A DNA stretch of 64,000 nucleotides from Dermacentor variabilis (taxonomy: Eukaryota; Arthropoda; Arachnida; Ixodida; Ixodidae). How positions within the stretch are numbered: position 1 is the stretch's first letter; the number at the start of each line of letters is the position of its first letter. Where the stretch lies: NCBI RefSeq assembly GCF_050947875.1, contig NC_134569.1, positions 207,628,127-207,692,126 of the forward strand, given 5' to 3'. Both the position numbers and the translations under genes were made by a program. A model generated the notes under the pieces. The model made no database searches, was not told the DNA's origin, and was given only the letters and a program-made list of their open reading frames with translations. Shown here piece after piece: positions 1-10,512 of this stretch.

Positions 1-1498
1 AGCACCAGTGCAGATATCTGAACATACCTGTCCAGGGCAGCAATTGTGTCTAGATTGAAACCACTACCAGCATGTGTGGCAGTTCTATTTCCAGCAGCGG
101 GACTGCACAATAATCAGTAGGGTGCTCTCAAGCTGTTTATCTATGAAACTCTGCCTGGACTGTGTGCCAAATATTTTTGGACGTGAAAGTGGGGGTGAAT
201 TGGTAAACATCAGTGGAACTGTGCCTGGACTTTGTGGCAAATGTTTTTGGATGTGGAAGTGTGAGTGAACTGGCAAAGAATTTGCTCTGGGCTACATGTG
301 TTAAACGTTTTTCTCATTCAGAGTGCTTTTTTTTTACTTTAGGAGACTGGAGATGTGCGCAAAGTGTGACATGTCAGTGTGCTAATTAATGTATTTGCTG
401 GTTTGCAAATTATTCGTTGCAACTTTATTTTTGCCAGAGAGGTACAACTTTGCCTCTTGTAAAGGGCTTTTTAGATAAAACCCTTACTATTTATTATGAC
501 CATTGCTTCCTTTGTTACACAAATGCAGCTTCCAGTGCATTCCATTTTATTTCCATGTTTATGTAAGTTTCTAATATGAGGCTTGCATATTCATTTCTCA
601 CGTTCTGGAGTGGCAAGATGCAGCATTACTGTCTCATCGTTCGCTGTACTACAGTAGTGTTCACTTGTTACACTGAATCCCCCGTTTAAGTATTCTGTAC
701 TAATTTCACTTTATTGCTTTTTTGTTGTATGGTTATTTTTCTCGCCATTACCTTCTTTGATATATCCTAAAGGCAATATTTCCAATTTTGCATTGTTCCC
801 ATTTTTTTTTATTTCTGTCACAGGATTGTTTTATGATGGTATGCGGTGGTATTTCTTTCTGTGCTCTTTTCAAGCTTCTAGATGACTGGTAACATTGCTT
901 GGAGGCAGTTACCATCCAATTCATACTCTTGCATTTTTCAGTCTACTTCTTCCATTCGCTCCGATGTCACTTCTGCGTAACTCTAGTCCATCTAATAGCA
1001 CGCGCACTTTACTATGATAAATTAGACACTTTAGTACACTCCAGATTTTTCTGTTCATTTTTGTATGTGTACTTGGAATTTTGTTTATGTGCTAGTGAAT
1101 GTTCACTTTCGAGTTCATTACGAATCCTTTCTGCGACTTTTGCCATTGTTGATGTACTTTTATTTCGATTTGCATTTCTCACACAGTTTGTTCGAACCTT
1201 GCATAAGCATTACATTTTAATAAAGTGTTCTTGCTTTGTCACAATGTTCTCATTTCATGCACTCTTGGCATGAAGGGCTTGGTCTGGCCACCTGCCAAGG
1301 CGTGGCCATTTGTTCTTTGCACGAGGTCGTTCCCATTGTGGTTGTAAGCATCGTAGCTTACTAAAGGCGGTATTAAGGATTTATTATTCCTAACAGGCTC
1401 ATTTTCGTGCGACTTGGTAGACGATGCGCCGGCCATGCGGGGAACAGTGCTTGGCACTGCGCCATGGTTCTTACAGTCAACACCGACGCTTCTACTCA
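1..1498. other. No recognisable gene; AT-rich, contains a short tandem duplication
   Basis: This AT-rich stretch has many stops in all frames and no domain I recognise. The only structure seen is a duplicated block of about 70 bases (listed separately). The longest open stretch, near 899-1273, has biased hydrophobic composition and no motif, so I treat it as chance. Confidence 0.5.
145..281 (+). repeat. Two-copy imperfect tandem duplication, unit about 71 bp
   Basis: Unit 1 (145-215) and unit 2 (216-281) share the words 'tgcctggact', 'ccaaat/gcaaat', 'tttttgga' and 'gtgaa.tgg' at the same spacing. A local duplication is seen directly; no function is suggested. Confidence 0.75.
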
Positions 1499-1499
1499 T

Positions 1500-1672
1500 C
1501 TGGGGCGCGATTGGAGATCGTTGTTCGAAACGCCCGATCAGTTTCACCTCACGCGATTGGCCTAGGCCGTGCCAACGGGTGCGGCTGACGACGTCTGCGC
1601 GGCATAGGCCAGTCGCGTGAGGCGAAACTAAATGCGTGTTTTGAACAACGATGTCTGATCGCGCCCGTCACC
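1500..1672. mobile_element. Fold-back (inverted-repeat) element with arms of about 70 bp
   Basis: The left arm (about 1502-1571) and right arm (about 1599-1670) are reverse complements with roughly 85-90% identity. Shared blocks include 'atcgttgttc', 'agtttc.cctcacgcga' and 'ggcct'. The spacer is about 28 bases. This is the architecture of a fold-back MITE, but target-site duplications are not clear and I do not recognise the family. Confidence 0.75.
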
Positions 1673-2315
1673 CGCGTAAATTAGCTTCAGATGATCGTAA
1701 ACCTTTCAAGACCGCTTCTAGACCAGCTTTTTGATAACGTCCTAAAAACGTTTAGAAATTGGTTACGAATAGTTTTGGCAAAAGGATTACTTGTGTCTTT
1801 CCCAATCCTATTTCTAGACCAGCTTTTCGAATACGTCTTGCAGACCTGTTCTAGATCGTCTCAAGAAAGTAATTAAGCCGGACATTAGCAGAGATATCCG
1901 ACGTTTTCCCGCCGAAGTCCTCTCATTCGTGTCTTCTTTAACCCGTTTTTATCGTCTTGGATAAACGCTACGAAAACATTACGTATCTCTTTTGTGCTAC
2001 CTGGGTTAGTTGCAATAAAATTTTAAGTGAAAAGGTAGAAGCAACTTCAAAGAAGCATCAAATGATCGATGTGGGTGACAGAACTCTGGCAATGACACTT
2101 TGTAGTTTGGGGGGGGGGTGCTCTGCCCTCTCCGGAAAACTTCGGAGGGTGCTCGGTCCCAGGAGCGCCTCCCCCCCCCCCCCCCCTAGGTCGGCGTCTA
2201 TGCAGCTGATGATCAAAATAAATCCACAGCCCTCCCGTGCGGCGACCTCCTTTGTTGCTGTGTTGGTTTAGTAGGAACTCCTGGGTTTCTTTGTGCAAGA
2301 AAAACTTGCCAGGTA
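1673..2315. other. No gene; short direct repeats and long G and C runs
   Basis: A direct repeat built on 'ttctagaccagctttt' occurs near 1717-1743 and 1811-1838. A G run lies at 2109-2118 and a C run of about 17 bases at 2170-2187. No coding domain was recognised. Confidence 0.5.
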
Positions 2316-3633
2316 CAGTAAACTCTCAGTTGTACGAACGTCGGTTTATCGAATATTTCAGAATAATGAACTTTTTAAAAATCCCCGGCAGTTTTCTTAT
2401 AGATTCTATGCAAAAATGTTTCACTTAAACGAATTTAGAACAGTCAATGTTTCAGTTTAACGAACTCGCTCAGAGGACCAAGGCTTATTTTTATGATCAA
2501 TTCAACGAAGTTTTGCGCCCTGCACTGAAGGCGCAACCGATGCCCGCCCTCATCAAACCGCCGCTCCAGCGGCAATGTAACGTCGCTAGCGCTACAGCGG
2601 CCCTGGGGCAAAGCGGCGGCGCGGAAAACAAAGGCATGGATCACCAGGAATATATTCAGCGAATGGCTCCTGACCCTGAACGAAGAAATGAGGAAGGCAA
2701 AGAGAAACATTCTTCTGATAGTGGACAAATGCTCAGCCCACCTTGTTGATGTCCATTTCAGCAATGTGTGTGTCGAATACCTCCCGCCTAACTGCACGGC
2801 TGTGCTTCAACTGCTCGACCTGAGCATCATTCAAAACTTGAAGGTGGAGTACCCACGGCGGCTGGTTCAGCGGATTTTGATTAGTCTGAAGGTTGGCAGC
2901 AATACTCCCATCAACGTCAGGCAGGCGGCCGAGATGGTGACAGGCTCCTGGTGGTCAGTAACTCCGGCTACCATTAGAAACTGCTGGCAGAAATCTGGCC
3001 TTTCCCCTCTGAGCAATGAATGCGAGCCTGAGGAACAGAGCGACAAGATTATAGACTCCGGGATGCTGACAGAGATCTGTCATCAGCTGGAGGTCGACAG
3101 CAATAGTACTTCGTTTGAAGACTATGCACAGTGTGACAGTGCACTGATTACCTGTGCTGGACAGACGGATCTGGAGATTGTTTCCAGTGTTCGTTCAGAA
3201 GAAGCCGAGCCTGTTTCAAGCCCTATAACTCTAGCTGAGGTTGTAGGGTACATTAGAAAGTTGAGAGACTTTGTGTCTCAACAGCAAGCTGTGCCAGAAG
3301 AAGTGTATAAAAACATTGACTCTTTGGACAGTTTTGTTACTTCCTGTGTTTTAAAAGTACAAGTGCAGAAGAAGATTAAATATTTTTTTCTAAGTGAGAC
3401 AGGCAGCATTATAACTGTTATGAACCTTGTACTTGTTGATATCTACAAATTCCATTTCACACATTTCTAATACTATTGATGCCATGTCTTTTGCTCCATG
3501 AATTGCACTTCAAACTTGTGACTCTGTATTCTATGTCTTATGTTGGTCTAGTGAATATTTAGTTTAGTGAACTTTCAGTTAAGTGAACTATTTCCTTTGG
3601 TCCCTTGAAGTTCACTCACGTGAGAGTTCACTG
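2316..3633 (+). mobile_element. Degraded Tigger/pogo-type DNA transposon
   Basis: The 5' end (2316) begins 'cagtaaactctca' and the 3' end (3633) is the complement of 'cagtgaactctca', giving terminal inverted repeats. The 5' end is preceded by TA, the pogo/Tigger target; the 3' side reads TG, so that copy of the duplication has decayed. Inside is the C-terminal half of a Tigger-type transposase. At 1.3 kb it is shorter than autonomous Tigger elements (usually about 2-2.5 kb), which fits loss of the N-terminal CENP-B-like DNA-binding region. Confidence 0.8.
2634..3470 (+). pseudogene. Tigger/pogo DDE transposase, C-terminal part
   Basis: The protein would cut and rejoin transposon ends in the nucleus. 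The frame opens upstream of the first ATG at 2688, with the family word 'AWITRN.FSEWL' at 2634. It then shows 'ILLIVDKCSAH' (second catalytic Asp) and 'LPPNCTAVLQLLDLSII' (third catalytic Asp in this family), followed by the conserved 'TIRNCW.KSGL'. The N-terminal helix-turn-helix domains and the first catalytic Asp are missing or frameshifted (2447-2687). An open tail of about 140 residues after the DDE core has no recognised domain. This is a dead copy; an exapted C-terminal fragment is possible but nothing supports it. Confidence 0.8.
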
Positions 3634-4024
3634 TGTTTTCTAGGTTCACAGCACGCAGAACAGGGGCAACCTGTGTCGAAAGGTGCTGAAGTGGAACAAA
3701 TTGGTTGTTGACTTCACAGCTACTACCAGAGCTACGATAAATACAAAGAAATGACGATGGACAGTCCTTTGAAACGTTATCCTCACTCACTTCATAATTT
3801 GCGTGTCATTGCTTTTTGCCTGCTGACACGCACATAGAAAGATAATAGCACATCATCCAGACCAGCCTATTGCCTGCACTCAGATTGATGATGAGGTAAT
3901 GACGATGACGGCCTGGATCATGTTTTGCGGAGCGGAATTTCCCAACGCAATTTGGTACCGTGAATAATTCCCAAGCGCCACCACAACAATTTTCTATTAA
4001 GCATCTGCTTCAGACAAGTTCCTT
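3634..4024. other. Intergenic, no feature seen
   Basis: This lies between the Tigger relic and the poly(A) signal of the minus-strand secreted-protein gene. No domain, repeat or promoter was recognised. Confidence 0.5.
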
Positions 4025-4030
4025 TTTATT
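4025..4030 (-). terminator. Poly(A) signal AATAAA of the secreted-protein gene
   Basis: On the minus strand AATAAA lies about 67 bases after the stop codon at 4097-4099. It is the only consensus signal in that stretch and is well placed to end the transcript near 4005-4015. Confidence 0.7.
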
Positions 4031-4096
4031 TGTTTTCTTCAAGTAGTATGTTCCATACCAGTACATTCTGATCGTAAACTGACCACAGTTCCCGTG

Positions 4097-5720
4097 CTAC
4101 TTCTTTCGCATGCTGCTCCCAGTGGCCATGCGGCGTGAGGCCTGATGGGCGGAAGGACGGTGTGCGTACCCCGTAGATGCCGCATCGGTACCGGGGTTAT
4201 AGCCAGCAGCGTAGCCGGCAGGACCATAGGGAGTGAAGCTGCCGTAAGCCTGTCCACCGAGAGCCGCCTCGTTGAATCCGTAGCCGTAGCGTCCGTACGG
4301 AGCGTACTCGAAAGCGCCAGCAGCGAGTGCGTACGGGTCGGGTACCGGCCGCCCATAACGGCTGTAGTCTCCGGCGTTAGGTACCGCGGCCCTCGCACCG
4401 TAGGCTGCGGCTGCAGCATTCTGGGCCCGTCCTGTCGGAACAGGGAGGCCGACCGGCGGTGCGTTGAAAACTGCGTCGCCGCTGACACCAGGAGATCTGC
4501 CCGGCTCGCTGGTACCCACGGTACCAACTGGGGCCCGGAAACCTTGCACGGCGTCGACGTAGTTCATTTGGCGGTAGAGGCCGCTGGCGCCCGGGTAGCC
4601 GTACAAGCCGAAACTGGCGACGTTAGAGCCGGCCTGCCCTGTGCCGAACTGCCGATCGTTGTACTCGCCCGCCGCATCATAGCCGAGACTGTATTGCGCC
4701 GGAGTCTGGAAATGCTGGAGAGCACAGCACTATAATGTAGCTTCGACGATTTTGCATAACGCTACGCAAGGCAGCACTAACGTAAGGCGTCGTATTCCCT
4801 GACTGTTTCCTTCTATGGTTGTGGATAACAAGAAATCTAGTCCCCTCAGTCTGTGGCATTTGACGTTACACAGTGAAATGCTTGTTAACTCTGTATAGAA
4901 GACGGTGTAAATATCTGTAGGAGCGTTTAAGTTCTACAATACTATGAAAAGGCATCGTTCGTAAATCGGCATTTGCATACATCAGGAGCCGCAAGTTAGA
5001 TGCAAGCGAAGGAAGCACCGAACAAAGAGTGTGATAGAGTTATAGCCCGCGCGTTAAACAAATGGCAGTGGCTTACCTCGGCTATGCCAGGATACACGTA
5101 GCGAAAGCTAAGGCATAGCATGGTTAGCCTTGGTTAATCTTGATTGCAAGTCCAGGTTAGTCTGGTTGTCTAGCTATGTTGCAGCGCGCTGTTCGTCTGT
5201 TTCCTGGGCGATTCGTTTCCTCTTCATCTCGTTCCGATGTCGATTCCAGGCCTCCTCCTGCTTATCAGAATTGTCGCCGTCCATACTGCCGCTTCAAATG
5301 TGGTCGCGGCGCACGCGAGCTCTCCTTTTTAATCCTCCGATATTTGATCAGGCATGCGACGCAGCTGGCGAAGCGAGCGGAGGCGAGCGCAACGACGAGA
5401 ACTCGGTGTGACGTCATACCAAACGGCGGAAGCGGACAGGCGCGGCGCTGCGCAGCTGCGGAACACCTGTGGCTCGGTGCTACCAGTGGTGCATGCGCAG
5501 TAGTTACTAGGCAGCGAGACAGAGAGAGGGGGAGAGAGAAATATCCGTGGCGAGGCGCGCGTTGTGACGTCATGTGTTTGTATAACTTCTTGTGTATTTT
5601 CCTTTCATCAGTGCTCTTTTGTAAGTATTCACTTGTGTTTACCACTGTACACTCCAATGCATTTTCTGTACCTTTTCTCAACCCACTCCTGCTATAGCGC
5701 AAATTGCGCTGCAGTATGTA

Positions 5721-5767
<47 letters not shown>

Positions 5768-7122
5768 ATGTGCATCCTTGGAGCACCGCCACGGCGAAAT
5801 TGCAAGTTCGCGTTCAGTAACGCTTTCGCTTTAAAATTTTTTTTAATGCGCGTTGGTGCCAAGCGACACAACTCCGGTTAGTGGTCAGCAGAATCTGCCA
5901 TGAACGCTTATTAGGATTTCTATTTTTGATTTGTTGAATAATTTCGAAATCCTACCGTTAGAATAAAACGCAACCACGAGATGTGTTGACGAATTTATCC
6001 GGGTAGATCACGCGAACATGAAAGGTTTCTTTCGCCGGGCCAGCGCATCTACGTCCACGAATCTAAGAGCACAAGTCTAAAAGGCACCGTTTCTCCAAAA
6101 TTCTACTGTAGAGTTGCTGTATAGGCAGCGTTGGTTGCACTCACAGCGGCGTAGGCGTCGTATCCTCCTGCGTAAGGGGCCACAGCAGCAAGGTAGTTGC
6201 GATAGTCGAAGCCTTGTTGTGCGGCTCGAGCCGGCTGGTTGTGGTGTTGAGCGAAGGCGTTACCAACGAGCCAGAGAAGCAGAACTTGCACCTTGTGTTT
6301 GAGGGAGACAACATGTGAATCTTTTGGAGCAGCAATACTGCGTATCGCTACTTTCCCCAAGGAAAAGTGCCGTGTGATCGTTGTAAGAAATACGCGTGAC
6401 TCATCCATTCAAGATCACGCAAAAGCGTACGAGAGGTACTTCTGAGATTGACGAAATGGTGGCATTGTAGATGCTTTGGGTGTCGGGGTCTTAATTACCA
6501 AGGGCTCGACGCACCGGAAACTTTCATCTTTCCGCGAACACTACGGCGTCTTGCGCCACTGTAGGTAAACGACGGTCGAAATTTAGTGGAAAGCTAGACG
6601 ACACAGTATGGGGAAGGCAACTCTCGGGGAGGCACTTTTGTTCTAAAATAACAACGAAAATGCACAAGTCATGGATGTGTGCCGAAACATTACAGCACAT
6701 AAATAGAACATAATAACTCATTGGGATAAAAGCGTTCCACGTTCTGCACGCCTGGAATTCCCACCATAATCTTTCTACATTCAAGTTTACTTCTCACTTC
6801 TCCGTTTAGGCAATGACAAAACAGTTCAACTTGCTTGCACACGTAGAGGACGTAGAAACAATACTGACGGTGCTTTTGGCTAAATGACTTCTGCTTAACT
6901 TGCAACGCATGCGGTCGTTCCGAAATTGCTGAGCGTATCGACTTAGCACAGAAATGTGCCTCCAAGTAGTACGATTCTCCTGTGCATCCGCTCACACATT
7001 CAAGCATGATAGCCAAGGAAAAAAAAAATAACTGAGCTATCAGTGGACACTGCTGAGGCAGTTTGTTGACGGATAAAGGGCACCGCTTTGTTTCTCACCG
7101 CAGGAAACATTGCGAGTTTCAT
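4097..7122 (-). CDS. Secreted Tyr/Gly/Ala/Pro-rich structural protein (cuticle-like), 3 exons
   Basis: I assembled this from splice signals. Exon 1 is 7122-7099 (ATG, 8 codons, donor GTGAGA), exon 2 is 6291-6145 (49 codons, acceptor AG, donor GTGAGT) and exon 3 is 4705-4097 (202 codons plus stop, acceptor CAG). All junctions are phase 0 and the joined frame is open for about 259 residues. Residues 1-23 form a clear signal peptide (MKLAMFPA, then a V/L/W-rich core ending NAFAQ) that is created only by joining exons 1 and 2. The mature protein is low-complexity, with many Tyr-Gly and Ala-Pro pairs and no cysteine-rich, Kunitz or lipocalin pattern. A secreted cuticle or cement-type role is inferred from composition. 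No Rebers-Riddiford chitin-binding consensus is evident, so the family is unassigned. An alternative acceptor 9 bases upstream (CAG, about 4715) would add three residues in frame. TATA box and poly(A) signal match this model. Confidence 0.8.
4706..6144 (-). other. Intron 2 of the secreted-protein gene, with GC-rich repeat and AAAT microsatellite
   Basis: This 1,439-base intron runs from GT (6144) to AG (4706). It contains a GC-rich stretch (about 5180-5575) carrying two copies of gtgacgtcat (5408-5417 and 5564-5573), then a plus-strand TAAA-repeat tail. The order of GC-rich body, unique part and A-rich tail suggests a retroposed element on the plus strand, but I cannot name it. Confidence 0.55.
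5719..5769 (+). repeat. (TAAA)n microsatellite, about 12 units
   Basis: An uninterrupted TAAA repeat lies inside intron 2. It may be the tail of a retroposon ending at 5769. Confidence 0.95.
6292..7098 (-). other. Intron 1 of the secreted-protein gene
   Basis: This 807-base intron begins GTGAGA (7098) and ends with a pyrimidine-bearing acceptor ...cacaag (6292). No repeat or nested gene was recognised inside. Confidence 0.7.
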
Positions 7123-7218
7123 GAAGCTCCCACTTCTGTCCGGAGACGTTGTTCTCCACGAGACGACGCTGAGGCGATGGCGAATGTCTTCTGCCGGCTC
7201 CTTGCCGGACCCAGCTAG

Positions 7219-7226
7219 CTTTTATA
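7219..7226 (-). promoter_or_regulatory. TATA box of the secreted-protein gene
   Basis: TATAAAAG reads on the minus strand about 100 bases before the ATG at 7122, predicting a transcript start near 7195 and a 5' UTR of about 70 bases. It is the only strong TATA element in the upstream few hundred bases. Confidence 0.7.
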
Positions 7227-7229
7227 CTC

Positions 7230-8108
7230 TCGTCAACAGCGGGTGTGAAATTGTTGCGTACGCGAAACACGCATTCAAACCTGTTGATGTTTTTTTTATC
7301 ACTCCTCGCTTTGCTTCCCCTTCTTGCAAAACAACATTGTCTCGTGTTATTTCGACTGAAGTCGTTTATCACGAAAAGCGTGCGTTTCCCGTGAAACGCA
7401 TTTCACATCCGCTCCGCGAGGGCGTCCATTTCTGCTGGAGGCGTTAAACGTGACTGCAAGCATTTTTCAGTCCTAACCATACGTAATATTCTAGCAGAGA
7501 AGGCATGGCGCACCCTTTTGTCTCCCACGCAATGTCTCTATAGGCTGGTAGTGACCTCTTTCAAAAACATATTCCTGATTTCTTTTTGTTTATGTAACAT
7601 GTGCGGCGATTATTTCTTTAAACAGCTCCAAGGTCATCATCTGTAACTTTCTTCTTTTGCACGTGTCCGTAGGTTTCTTTGATGGCACATTACATTTAAA
7701 TTACATAGCAACGTTTATGCGCACCGAAAGGGCGCATTTAGAGCGCGTTTTACGTGAACAGAAGCAGAAGTAAAATGGAAAAATTATTAATGACCTATCT
7801 TTTAGCTGTTCTTAACATCAGGATACATTTTCTTACTGTTGTAGTTACTTATAGAATCTAGAATTTGAAAACCTAGAACGTTTATTGTATCTGTTATTTT
7901 GTTTTGTCTAAACGTCATTTTCTAGTTTCATTCATGTAAGCCAGCCCTTGTTATTAATCACTCTCAAATTTGCGCCCCCCCCCCCATTTGTTGCAGTATC
8001 TGCTACACAATTCTTCTGTCACTTTTAACATTGCCTGTTTAGTATTTAAGTTAATTCAAAGTGTACGTGCACCCGTGTAGTACCTTGTACGTGCACTTGC
8101 ATAGTGTG
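7230..8108. other. Upstream/intergenic region, no gene seen
   Basis: This is the upstream flank of the minus-strand gene and then AT-rich DNA with a C run near 7974-7984. No domain was recognised. Confidence 0.5.
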
Positions 8109-8349
8109 TCAGTACCCGCCGTGGTTGCTCAGTGGCTATGGTGTTGGGCTGCTGAACACGAGGTCGCGGGATCGAATCCCGGCTACGGCGGCCGCATTTC
8201 GATGGGGGCGAAATGCGAAAACACCCGTGTGCTTAGATTTAGGTGCACGTTAAAGAACCCCAGGGGGTCGAAATTTCCGGAGTCCTCCACTACGGCGTGC
8301 CTCATAATCAGAAAGTGGTTTTGGCACGTAAAACCCCAAAATAATAATA
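8109..8349 (+). mobile_element. Ruka-type tRNA-derived SINE, with 8-bp target-site duplication
   Basis: The head is tRNA-like with an A box (tggttgctcagtgg, about 8122-8135) and a B box (ggatcgaatcc, 8169-8179). The conserved tick SINE body follows ('cacgttaaagaacccc', 'ggttttggcacgtaaaa') and a TAA-repeat tail. The 8-base word atagtgtg flanks both sides (8101-8108 and 8350-8357). It has no coding capacity and would be copied by LINE-encoded reverse transcriptase. It looks young because boxes, body and duplication are all well preserved. Confidence 0.95.
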
Positions 8350-8357
8350 ATAGTGTG

Positions 8358-9039
8358 ACGCCCATCTGAAATGCGCCGTTTGCGTGAATTTGCGTCGTCT
8401 TGTGAGCGTGGTTACTGCTTGCGCTACTGAAAATAGCCTATGATATCGCACACAGAAGATCCGAGTAACAGCTCTCGTCGGGCAATTCACCAAACAACGG
8501 CAACTATCACCTGGACGGGGCTAGACGCAGTCAAGCTGTTTTGTGTATGTTTGGGACTCGTAGGATTTCAAGTAAACCTTAGGGTGCGGTGAGGTCGTGA
8601 AAATTGGAGTTTATGGGTAGAAAAAGGCATCGAATCAGTTAGAGACAACGGTGTTAGAACAATCAATTCGCGTAAGATTGACAAAAAAAAATTAACATGG
8701 GGTCTTCTTCGAGGATATTCAGATGTTATATTTGCGAGTACTTTATTGAATTACGGTGTCAAACGTTATCGTGATTCGTGGCGTCGCGCTTTCCTTTCGA
8801 ATCCATTGTAACATCAAGGCGCCATCACCACGGTTATCAGGAGAACAAAATTCCGGCAGAACCCATCTCACGATGAATAATGTCGACGTTAATGCGGTCA
8901 GCATTGAATCAGTGTAGCCACACACCGTATTTCCACCACAGGGACGCGTCGTGTATGACGCGTGTATGCAGCAGGGCTCCTGTCTCACTCTTCGGCGCAA
9001 TGACGCCTGACTACAACCGCCTACACCGAACATTTATAA
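8358..9039. other. No gene recognised
   Basis: Mixed-composition DNA between the SINE and the candidate LINE tail. Short open frames here have no domain. Confidence 0.4.
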
Positions 9040-9190
9040 AGCTAACGAGCTTTGGGAGACAGCCTTGGTCAGAACCAACGGCTGATGCGAGGGCCCGGGA
9101 CGCGGCCCGAGCTCAAGGTATTCTGGAATGAGGACGCCTCTCTAACGATTCACTTATGTAATAAAGATGTTTACTCTCTCTCTCTCCCTC
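9040..9190 (+). mobile_element. Candidate LINE 3' end (AATAAA then CT-rich tail)
   Basis: An Ala/Arg-rich frame end near 9050-9131 is followed by 'aataaagatgtttac' and a (CT)n tail at about 9174-9190. The same layout ends LINE P at 13220. It is probably the 3' remnant of a related RNase H-bearing LINE; the call rests on the tail only. Confidence 0.4.
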
Positions 9191-9379
9191 ACACACGCTT
9201 CGACGATAATAATTTATTGGCAGCCCTATTGAAACGGGGTGATGACAAACAGTAACTTAACTTGCTTGAGGTAATTGATCATGGTATGCTGTACATGTTT
9301 TTCATTCTAGCATTTTTGACATATCTATAATCTTCTTTTTTCCTTCCTCAAAACTTCTCCGTCTACTGTGTATCGCTAC

Positions 9380-10512
9380 CTATGTCTGTAACGGATCAAT
9401 CTCTTCCCTGCCTTTTGCCGCCAAAACTACTAAACGCGTCATCCTTATCTTGACTGCTGACCGGTTGATGCTTCCGTCCACTCTAAATACAGGCGCTACT
9501 GGAAGGCGTACCTGACCTACGGGTCTCACTGGGTGAATCCCTTCGCATTCCATTAGGATGTGCTGAGTGTACTCCGGGGTTTCGTTGCAGCATACACACG
9601 CCTCATCTTGTTGCGAACATTTGCTCCATGTTTCTGTCTTTAGGCAACCATCTGGAGCCTCAAATAGCAAGGCACAACCCTCTTTGTTATCGTACAGATT
9701 TTTCCTTCTGTAATTCTTTTAATCTCATTCATGTAAATATCCATGGGCCTTTTCCTTACCATTTTTTGTATCCAATTCACTGTTGCTGTTTCTCTCACGT
9801 TTTTCTTGTCACTCCTGGTTATCTATTTACACTTTCAAGTACCCTGTACATGAGTGGCAACTTCTTGACCTCTTCCCCCATTCTGTGTACACGATTTTCA
9901 GGTGCAGATACTTGTGCAGTTTAGCCACCCATTTACTTTGATCCATGTTTCCGAGCCCTTATTCGAAACTAATCTTGCTCTGCGCTTCTCTGACTTCAAG
10001 AGGAGCCCAACTGATGTCACGCTGTACTGCCTCATTTGTGGTTTTACCGTGGGCTTCCAAAGCCAACCGGCATACCGATCTTTTGTTAACTTCCAACCGC
10101 GACAAGATATCCGATTTTAAGCATAGAATGGCAGTTGCGAACGTTAGCGCTGGCACCATTACTCCTTTCCACGGATCACTTCACACTCATTGTGACCCCC
10201 AAGGTGGTCTATGTTTTATTATTGCTGCATTCCGCTTCCCCTTCATTTTCAGGTTATATTGGTGGGTGCTTGAGTAAGCCTTCCCTTCGTTTGTATATAC
10301 ACCGAGGTATTTATATTACTTGGCTATAGGTATGAATTGCTGTTAAACTGACACCAGATAATTACTCGTCTCTTCATTAATGATCACGATTCCTGATTTC
10401 TCTGTGTTAAACTTAAGGGCTAGATTTGTCGCCGCGTTGTCACAGATATTCGCAAGTGTCCGTAAATTTTTTTTTTTTTTTGCATTGTCCGCTAGATTTT
10501 TGCATTGTCCAC
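9380..10512 (-). pseudogene. LINE L, downstream half: RT end, thumb and C-terminal zinc motif
   Basis: This is the 3' half of a minus-strand non-LTR retrotransposon; the 5' half is at 13224-13900. Visible pieces are a post-YADD palm segment near 10340-10480 (NICDNAATNLALKFN), a segment at 10159-9959 with 'RLALEAHGKTTNEAVQRD', and a C-terminal Cys/His motif at 9670-9540 (CVCCNETPEYTQHILMEC). All are in different frames with stops. When 10512 is placed next to 13224 the RT reading resumes, so P inserted into L. Confidence 0.75.

Noticed and set aside
4145..4735. Plus-strand frame of 196 codons over exon 3
   Set aside because: It is the antisense shadow of the secreted-protein exon, which has splice sites, signal peptide and poly(A) signal.
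5176..5697. Coding gene in the GC-rich part of intron 2
   Set aside because: Two frames are open for about 170 codons but they are Arg/Ser-rich, overlap on opposite strands and run into the TAAA repeat.
8113..8185. tRNA gene
   Set aside because: The A and B boxes are there, but the sequence continues into the SINE body and has target-site duplications; the cloverleaf stems are not convincing.
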